Origin: CBDCUE01 sp965222515
GTDB lineage: Bacteria; Pseudomonadota; Alphaproteobacteria; Rickettsiales; JABIRX01
DNA length: 36,041 bases
Assembly: GCA_965222515.1 (NCBI GenBank)
Contig: CBDCUE010000005.1
Coordinates: 1 to 36,041 of the forward strand
Reading direction: 5' to 3'
Under the pieces are notes generated by a model, which was not told the origin of the DNA, made no database searches, and worked only from the letters and a program-made list of their open reading frames with translations. Positions 31,435-36,041 of the stretch are shown here, piece after piece. Every line of letters begins with the position of its first letter. The stretch's first letter is position 1. A program made the position numbers and the translations under genes.

Positions 31435-32316
31435 ATGAAAACATCATTATTTATATTAATATTGCTATTTGTTTCAAATTTTTCTTATGCAGAAGAAGAG
31501 CAAATTGAAGATCAAGTTAAAAAAAAGGAATTAACTTTAATTCAGCAGGAAAATATTTGGAAACAGCAAAGTAATTCAATTATTTTGCCTAGAAAATTAG
31601 CTCACAATGATAAATTAGCCCAATTTATTTACAGAAAAGATGCAATTTATAAATATATAGGAATTTTTGAGCAATATGCTTTTATTAGATTTGGTAAGGG
31701 TGAATCTGTATCAGGAGGTATATATATAAATAACCCTAAAGATTGGTATATTAAGGATAAAGGCAATAGTCTGTTATTATTTCCTATCAGTAAATCAGAT
31801 AAAGCTACTAATATGCTAGTTTTAACTAATAAAAGATCATATCAATTTATTTTAGAAAGCAAGAAGGGCAATTATTTGCATAATCCTGATTTGGTATTTG
31901 AAACCCAATTTATCTACCCAGAAAATAAATTAAGCAATATAAAAGTAATCGCTGATAAATTTGACAGTGTAGATAGAATAGACTTTTCTGATTTAAGTAA
32001 ATATAATTTTCAATATAGCTATACTGGTCCAAGAAAAATAGCTCCTGTAAAAATATTTGATGATCAAAAATGGACTTATTTTGAATTTAATGATAAAAAT
32101 TCAGGAGTTCCTGCAATATTTTATGTTGATTCTAAAGGATATGAAGGATTGGTTAATTTTAGAACTATTGGAGATTATATAGTAGTGGAGAGATTAAGCG
32201 AAACATTCACTTTGAGACATGGAACAGACACTATTTGTGTTTTCAATGACAGATTAATCAAGCAAAAAGCTGCTCAAGCACCAGTACAAAATGCAAAAAA
32301 AGCATCTAAGAGATAA
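31435..32316 (+). CDS. virB9: Type IV secretion system outer-membrane complex protein VirB9
   Basis: 293 residues with a signal peptide (KTSLFILILLFVSNFSYA, cut near 19). VirB9/TrbG/CagX layout: an N-terminal beta domain with YKYIGIFEQYAFIRFGKGESVSGG, WYIKDKGNSLLLFPI and LVLTNKRSYQFILES (about 120-135), a linker, and a C-terminal domain starting YSYTGPRKIAPVKIFDDQKWTYFEF, followed by PAIFYVDSKG and the closing RHGTDTICVFND. The last is the part that binds VirB7 in the outer membrane. It lies 3 bases after virB8. No virB10, virB11 or virD4 follows; a repeat fragment and the convergent murC come next. Confidence 0.93.
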   Translation: MKTSLFILILLFVSNFSYAEEEQIEDQVKKKELTLIQQENIWKQQSNSIILPRKLAHNDKLAQFIYRKDAIYKYIGIFEQYAFIRFGKGESVSGGIYINNPKDWYIKDKGNSLLLFPISKSDKATNMLVLTNKRSYQFILESKKGNYLHNPDLVFETQFIYPENKLSNIKVIADKFDSVDRIDFSDLSKYNFQYSYTGPRKIAPVKIFDDQKWTYFEFNDKNSGVPAIFYVDSKGYEGLVNFRTIGDYIVVERLSETFTLRHGTDTICVFNDRLIKQKAAQAPVQNAKKASKR

Positions 32317-32324
32317 TTTATACT

Positions 32325-32366
32325 AATACTATTTTAACTTTATAATTGACCTATAGTCTTCAATAT
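32325..32366. repeat. Family A element, left half only
   Basis: AATACTATTTTAACTTTATA plus ATTGACCTATAGTCTTCAAT matches the left terminus and the first loop bases of A1. The similarity stops abruptly afterwards and no right half is found. It begins 9 bases after the virB9 stop. Confidence 0.75.
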
Positions 32367-32432
32367 ATTTTGCATTTGTTATATGTTTAAACAAAATTCA
32401 TTTGCTATATCTTTCGAGTGAAGAAATCAGAA

Positions 32433-33842
32433 TTACAAAACTTTTTTTAATTTTTTAGGTAATGAATTTGCATATTTTGTGATATCTCCTGCTCCCATAC
32501 AAATTATTATATCATTTTCTGTAAGATGTTCTTTTAATTCTGTTGCAAGATTTTCTAAATCTTTAATGACAAAAGCATCTTTTTTGCCTTTTTCCTTAAT
32601 TGCTTTTATCATTGATTTATTATCAATACCTGCAATTTTTTTTTCTCCAGCTGCAAAAATATCACAAATAAACACCTTATCAGCTAATTCAAAAGAAGTA
32701 GCAAAATCATTGAATAAATCATACACCCTAGAATAACGGTGAGGTTGCACCACTGCAATTATATTTCCTTTTTTAGCATTTTTTTTCATATCTTGCACTG
32801 CTTGCAAAGATGCTTTTATTTCTGTTGGGTGATGAGCATAATCATCAATAATCGTGATTTTATTTACCTTTCCTCTTACAGTCAATCTTCTTTTTACTCC
32901 CATAAAATTCTCTATTGCTTTTTTTATAATTTTTTTCTCAATACCAAATTCACAAGCAATAGTTATCATAGCCAAGCTATTTGAAATATTATGTTTACCA
33001 AAAATTGGCAACTTAATATCTTGGATTGTTTTTTCTATCTTATTATCTAAATTAATTTTTACATCAAAAATATAACCTCGGCCCCATATTCTAACATTAT
33101 GAGCAACAATATTGCTACCCTCATCAAAACCATAAGAAATAATCTTTCTATCAGTTATTTCTTTAATTAAATTTTTTACTACTAAATGATCATTACACAT
33201 TACTGCAAAACCATAAAAAGGGATATTTTCTACAAAAGTTTTGAAAGCATTTCTTAAATTAGTAAAATTACCGTAATATTCCATATGTTCAGGGTCAATA
33301 TTAGTAACCACTGCTACAGTTGCAGGCAATTTATTAAAACTCCCATCAGATTCATCAGCCTCTGCAACCAACCAATCTCCTTTTCCTAAATATGCATTAG
33401 TATTGCAATAATTCAAAATACCTCCATTTATTACCGTTGGATCATAAGAAGCCTCTTCCAACAAATGAGCAATCATTGAAGTAGTAGTAGTTTTTCCATG
33501 TGTTCCTGCTACTGTAATAGATTTTTTCAAATGCATAATTTCTTTCAACATATCAGCTCTTAATATCACTGGTATGTTGTTTTTTCTAGCAGCAATTATT
33601 TCTAAATTAGTGTCTTTAATCGCTGAACTCCTAACCACCACTTGAATATTTTTTATATTTTTTTCTTTTTGATCCAAAAAAACTTTTATTCCTAATTTTC
33701 TTAATCGAGCAACATTGTTATTATTACTAAGATCAGACCCTTCAACTTTATAATTCAAATTATGCAATATTTCAGCAATACCACTCATACCAATTCCACC
33801 AATTCCACAAAAATAAATTTTACCTAAATTTTTTATATCCAT
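32433..33842 (-). CDS. murC: UDP-N-acetylmuramate-L-alanine ligase
   Basis: Adds the first amino acid of the peptidoglycan stem in the cytoplasm. 469 residues: UDP-binding GIGGIGMSGIAEIL (13-26) with EGSDLS, ATP loop AGTHGKTTTTSMIAHL (112-127), EADESDGSF, NIDPEHMEYYG, and in the third domain DDYAHHPTEI and VVQPHRYSR. Start overlaps the aroA stop as TAATG, giving an aroA-murC transcription unit. No ftsW, murG, murB or ddl is beside it, so the dcw cluster is dispersed as with ftsZ. Confidence 0.96.
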   Translation of the reverse strand: MDIKNLGKIYFCGIGGIGMSGIAEILHNLNYKVEGSDLSNNNNVARLRKLGIKVFLDQKEKNIKNIQVVVRSSAIKDTNLEIIAARKNNIPVILRADMLKEIMHLKKSITVAGTHGKTTTTSMIAHLLEEASYDPTVINGGILNYCNTNAYLGKGDWLVAEADESDGSFNKLPATVAVVTNIDPEHMEYYGNFTNLRNAFKTFVENIPFYGFAVMCNDHLVVKNLIKEITDRKIISYGFDEGSNIVAHNVRIWGRGYIFDVKINLDNKIEKTIQDIKLPIFGKHNISNSLAMITIACEFGIEKKIIKKAIENFMGVKRRLTVRGKVNKITIIDDYAHHPTEIKASLQAVQDMKKNAKKGNIIAVVQPHRYSRVYDLFNDFATSFELADKVFICDIFAAGEKKIAGIDNKSMIKAIKEKGKKDAFVIKDLENLATELKEHLTENDIIICMGAGDITKYANSLPKKLKKVL

Positions 33843-35176
33843 TATGCTTTTTTTATAAAATTATCTACCCCTACTTCTTGTAATTTATCAAAAAATTCTG
33901 GAAAGCTGGTATTTATCATAGTAATGTCATCTATTACTATTTCTGTTTGAAATGCTAAAGCTAAAACAATAAAAGACATAGCAATTCTGTGATCATGATA
34001 AGTGGTGATTATATCTGTCACTTCAAGTTTTTCTGTCCCTTCTATCTCCAACCAATCATCTCCATTATTTGTTTTTACCCCACATTTTTGCAAATTTTCA
34101 ATAATAGCTAAAAATCTATTACTCTCTTTAACTTTCAATTCTTTTAAACCATTCATTCTAGTTATACCTTTTGCCTTGCTAGCTACAATTGCCAAAATAG
34201 GATATTCATCTATAGTTTTGCTGGCGATTTCTGCTGGAATATTAATAGCTTTTAAAATTGAAGTTTTAAGAGTAATATCCACCACCTTCTCTCCTGAGAT
34301 AATTCTTTCATTATCATAGCTAATCTTTGCTCCCATTTTTTCTACAATTTCAAAAAATCCTGTTCTATATTGATTAAATAAAATATTTTTTAAAGTAATT
34401 TGTGAATCTTTGCTAAGCAAGGCAAGTGCTGCCAAGAATGTTGCAGAAGATGGGTCTCCTGAGACTGTAATATCTTTTGCTGGAAGATCTTCCTGAGCAT
34501 TCAAAGAAATATGTTTTTTGCCCTCAATCATTTCCACCTCTATCTCAAAACCCAAATATTCCATCATAATTTCGGTGTGATCCCTAGTTAATACTGGCTC
34601 TATAATAGTTGATTTGCCATAAGCATTTATTGCTGCAAGCAATAAAGCAGATTTTACTTGAGCTGATGGTACTGCAACTTCTGTTTTAATTGCAGTTGCT
34701 TCATCATTGCCAATAATTGTGATAGGAAGAAAATTGTTTTCTCTTGCTTGATAATCTACAGCAAATTTTTCTAATGGCTTCAATACTCTGGCCATCGGCC
34801 TTTTTACTAAAGAATCATCTCCAGTAAAAACAAAACTTCCATTAATAGTTGCCACTAAACCCATTAACAATCTCACTCCTGTTCCTGAATTTTGTAAGTC
34901 TAAAATATTTTTTGGGCTAGAAAAGCAAGCAAAACCATTTCCTTTGACAAAATAGTCATTTTCTTCTTTATAAATTTCTACACCCAAATATTGCAATGCT
35001 TTTTTGGTTGCCAAAACATCTTCTGCTTCTAACAATCCTGTTATTTTTGTTACTCCCATCATTTGAGATGCAAGAATAAGAGCTCGGTGAGAGCAAGATT
35101 TATCAGATGAAACAAAAATTTCTCCTTTAAGAGATATTTTGCTATTAGGTTTTATGGTTATTTGTTTTTTTTGCAT
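33842..35176 (-). CDS. aroA: 3-phosphoshikimate 1-carboxyvinyltransferase (EPSP synthase, class II-like)
   Basis: Sixth step of the shikimate pathway. 444 residues. The sequence follows the class II (Agrobacterium-type) branch: SSDKSCSHRALILAS (23-37), ITGLLEAEDVLATKKAL, RPMARVLKPL, PSAQVKSALLLAAINAYGKSTIIEP, GDPSSATFLAALAL, TIDEYPILAIVA, KVKESNRF, DHRIAMSFIVLAL, TMINTSFPEFF. In the PEP-site loop it reads NSGTGVR (96-102), with glycine where the Agrobacterium enzyme has alanine. It leads the aroA-murC unit. Together with aroQ it suggests that the organism makes chorismate. Confidence 0.95.
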   Translation of the reverse strand: MQKKQITIKPNSKISLKGEIFVSSDKSCSHRALILASQMMGVTKITGLLEAEDVLATKKALQYLGVEIYKEENDYFVKGNGFACFSSPKNILDLQNSGTGVRLLMGLVATINGSFVFTGDDSLVKRPMARVLKPLEKFAVDYQARENNFLPITIIGNDEATAIKTEVAVPSAQVKSALLLAAINAYGKSTIIEPVLTRDHTEIMMEYLGFEIEVEMIEGKKHISLNAQEDLPAKDITVSGDPSSATFLAALALLSKDSQITLKNILFNQYRTGFFEIVEKMGAKISYDNERIISGEKVVDITLKTSILKAINIPAEIASKTIDEYPILAIVASKAKGITRMNGLKELKVKESNRFLAIIENLQKCGVKTNNGDDWLEIEGTEKLEVTDIITTYHDHRIAMSFIVLALAFQTEIVIDDITMINTSFPEFFDKLQEVGVDNFIKKA

Positions 35177-35241
35177 TTACTTTTTTGTCAAAAAAAATAG
35201 CTTAAAAAAACATTTATAAAAAGCAAGGAATTCTTGTATTT

Positions 35242-35826
35242 TTATTCTAATTTTTTAAGATCAAGCCTTCTGATAAATATTAATATTATAAGCATAATAT
35301 TTGCAATAATTATAGCAACTGTATATAAAGAATTTACTAATGAATAATTTTCTAAGGCTAAAATAACAAAAAAACTTTCAATAATCATTAATATATATAA
35401 CAATAATAGTTCTTCAAATGGCTTTATATAAGATTTTTTAAGGGTTGGAATATAGGCAATTACATCAATTACTGTAATTAATATCACAAACCATAAAGGA
35501 TTAGCGGTAATATACCAAACTGGTATAGCAGAAAGTGCTAAAAGTAAGAAAAATTTATCATTTCTTGTTATGATAATATCAGATTTTTTTAAATATGATA
35601 AAAATGCTATGAATGCAGTGATGATAACTGAAAAACCTACGGCCCAAGCTCCTGCTCCTGCATTGTCAGAAATTTGAGCACAAAAAACCATAGCAGTAGA
35701 AATAGTCCAAATTAACCAAGTAAAAAAATGAGGTTTTGTTTTTCCTAGTAAAATAGATTTTATATAAGGAATAGAGGATGCAAATGTAAAAAAGACGGCA
35801 ATAATTCCTAAAATTTCTTTTTGCAT
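35242..35826 (-). CDS. Multi-pass membrane protein, possibly PQ-loop/SemiSWEET-like
   Basis: 194 residues with six or seven hydrophobic helices. The first unit, FTFASSIPYIKSILLGKTKPHFFTWLIWT, looks like a PQ-loop type turn (P-Y-I-x6-K-P). A second, weaker turn is IAYIPTLKKSYIKPFEELLL (about 120-140). This two-unit layout is what small sugar or amino-acid transporters of the PQ-loop clan show, but the match is only by eye. Start ATG at 35826 is preceded by AAGG at a good distance. It follows the RS-rich gene by 23 bases on the same strand. Confidence 0.6.
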   Translation of the reverse strand: MQKEILGIIAVFFTFASSIPYIKSILLGKTKPHFFTWLIWTISTAMVFCAQISDNAGAGAWAVGFSVIITAFIAFLSYLKKSDIIITRNDKFFLLLALSAIPVWYITANPLWFVILITVIDVIAYIPTLKKSYIKPFEELLLLYILMIIESFFVILALENYSLVNSLYTVAIIIANIMLIILIFIRRLDLKKLE

Positions 35827-35849
35827 TACCTTATACTATTTTTAGAAAA

Positions 35850-36041
35850 TTACTCTTCTGATTTTTTGCTATCGGAGTTATTTTTACTTTCTTTGCTAGA
35901 ATTGTTCTGAGGTTTTTTTGAAAAGTTAGAATTTTTAGAACTTGATTTTCTATTGTCGCCAAATGAACCTGATCTTCTGTCATTAGACCTGTCTGACCTT
36001 CTATTGTCACCAAATGAACTTGATCTTCTATCATTAGACCT
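35850..36041 (-). CDS. C-terminal end of an RS/RN-rich low-complexity protein (partial at window edge)
   Basis: The last 63 codons of a gene that starts beyond the window: RSNDRRSSSFGDNR repeats followed by a Lys/Ser/Asn tail ending SDSKKSEE and TAA at 35850-35852. Arg/Gly/Ser-rich repeat tails of this sort are typical of DEAD-box RNA helicases and RNA-binding proteins, but the core domain is outside the window, so no function is assigned. A second frame (35831-36034) is also open. I prefer this one because it uses the genome's usual AGA and TCA/AGT codons, whereas the other frame uses CTA for leucine and never TTA, which real genes here prefer. Confidence 0.65.
   Translation of the reverse strand, partial: RSNDRRSSSFGDNRRSDRSNDRRSGSFGDNRKSSSKNSNFSKKPQNNSSKESKNNSDSKKSEE
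35940..36041 (-). repeat. Two tandem 51-bp units inside the RS-rich coding end
   Basis: Units at 35991-36041 and 35940-35990 share their first 42 bases except for three changes, two of which are silent in the chosen frame. Each encodes RSNDRRSxSFGDNR plus three variable residues. The array may continue beyond the window. The 51-base period keeps all frames open, which explains the competing open frame. Confidence 0.8.

Overview
The window is a compact, very AT-rich stretch of a bacterial chromosome using the standard code (TAA, TAG and TGA all act as stops). It looks like an alphaproteobacterium, most likely in or near the Rickettsiales. The evidence is a TrcR/DUF1013 cell-cycle regulator, a PstA with an N-terminal DUF3333-like region, an isocitrate dehydrogenase with a long C-terminal extension, a VirB8-VirB9 pair of a P-type (rvh-like) type IV secretion system, an hflK-hflC operon, an FtsZ with a long acidic linker, and many small palindromic repeats at gene ends. 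Shikimate (aroQ, aroA), riboflavin (ribE, ribBA), thiamine (thiD, thiG) and folate (folB) genes are also present. That is more biosynthesis than classical intracellular Rickettsia keep, so an extracellular or early-branching relative is my inference (Deianiraea-like, for example), not a proven placement.

Layout. 1-3.9 kb (+): OprO/OprP-like porin with a clear terminator, then glmM and thiD with a 62-base overlap. 4.0-6.4 kb (-): phosphate permease genes pstC-pstA without pstB or pstS. 6.4-6.9 kb: a gene-free gap filled by two large palindromic structures. 6.9-10.4 kb: short hpf (+), hflK-hflC (-), then an mrp/apbC-like ATPase and folB (+). 10.5-18.2 kb: MORN-repeat protein (-), sucA (-), an unknown protein (+), trcR (-), a ModA-like binding protein with a TTG start (+), ribE-ribBA (-), and a Skp/OmpH-like chaperone (+). 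18.4-21.7 kb (-): thiG-hscB-hscA. 21.9-23.5 kb (+): ftsZ. 23.5-24.2 kb: 645 bases of nested repeats. 24.2-26.0 kb (-): mutL. 26.2-27.1 kb (+): a small unknown protein and a DUF445-like membrane protein. 27.0-29.0 kb (-): aroQ, and the psd-pssA phosphatidylethanolamine genes. 29.1-32.3 kb (+): icd-virB8-virB9. 32.4-36.0 kb (-): the end of an RS/RN-rich protein, a multi-pass membrane protein, aroA and murC.

Functional themes: envelope building (glmM, murC, psd, pssA, skp, porin, VirB8/9), membrane proteolysis control (HflKC), phosphate uptake (porin plus PstCA), Fe-S assembly (HscAB, an Mrp-like ATPase), central carbon metabolism (sucA, icd) and cofactor synthesis. Most genes are ordinary housekeeping genes. 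The most unusual material is (i) three families of palindromic mobile-type repeats, A, B and C, several of which sit exactly at or inside stop codons and one of which encodes the C-terminus of ThiD, and (ii) a set of proteins with missing or added key motifs: HscB with an added tetracysteine finger, RibBA with a ruined GTP cyclohydrolase half, an Mrp without its CxxC, and an isocitrate dehydrogenase whose cofactor-site residues look NAD-type. I saw no CRISPR array, rRNA, tRNA, transposase gene, known riboswitch or new multi-gene defence system.
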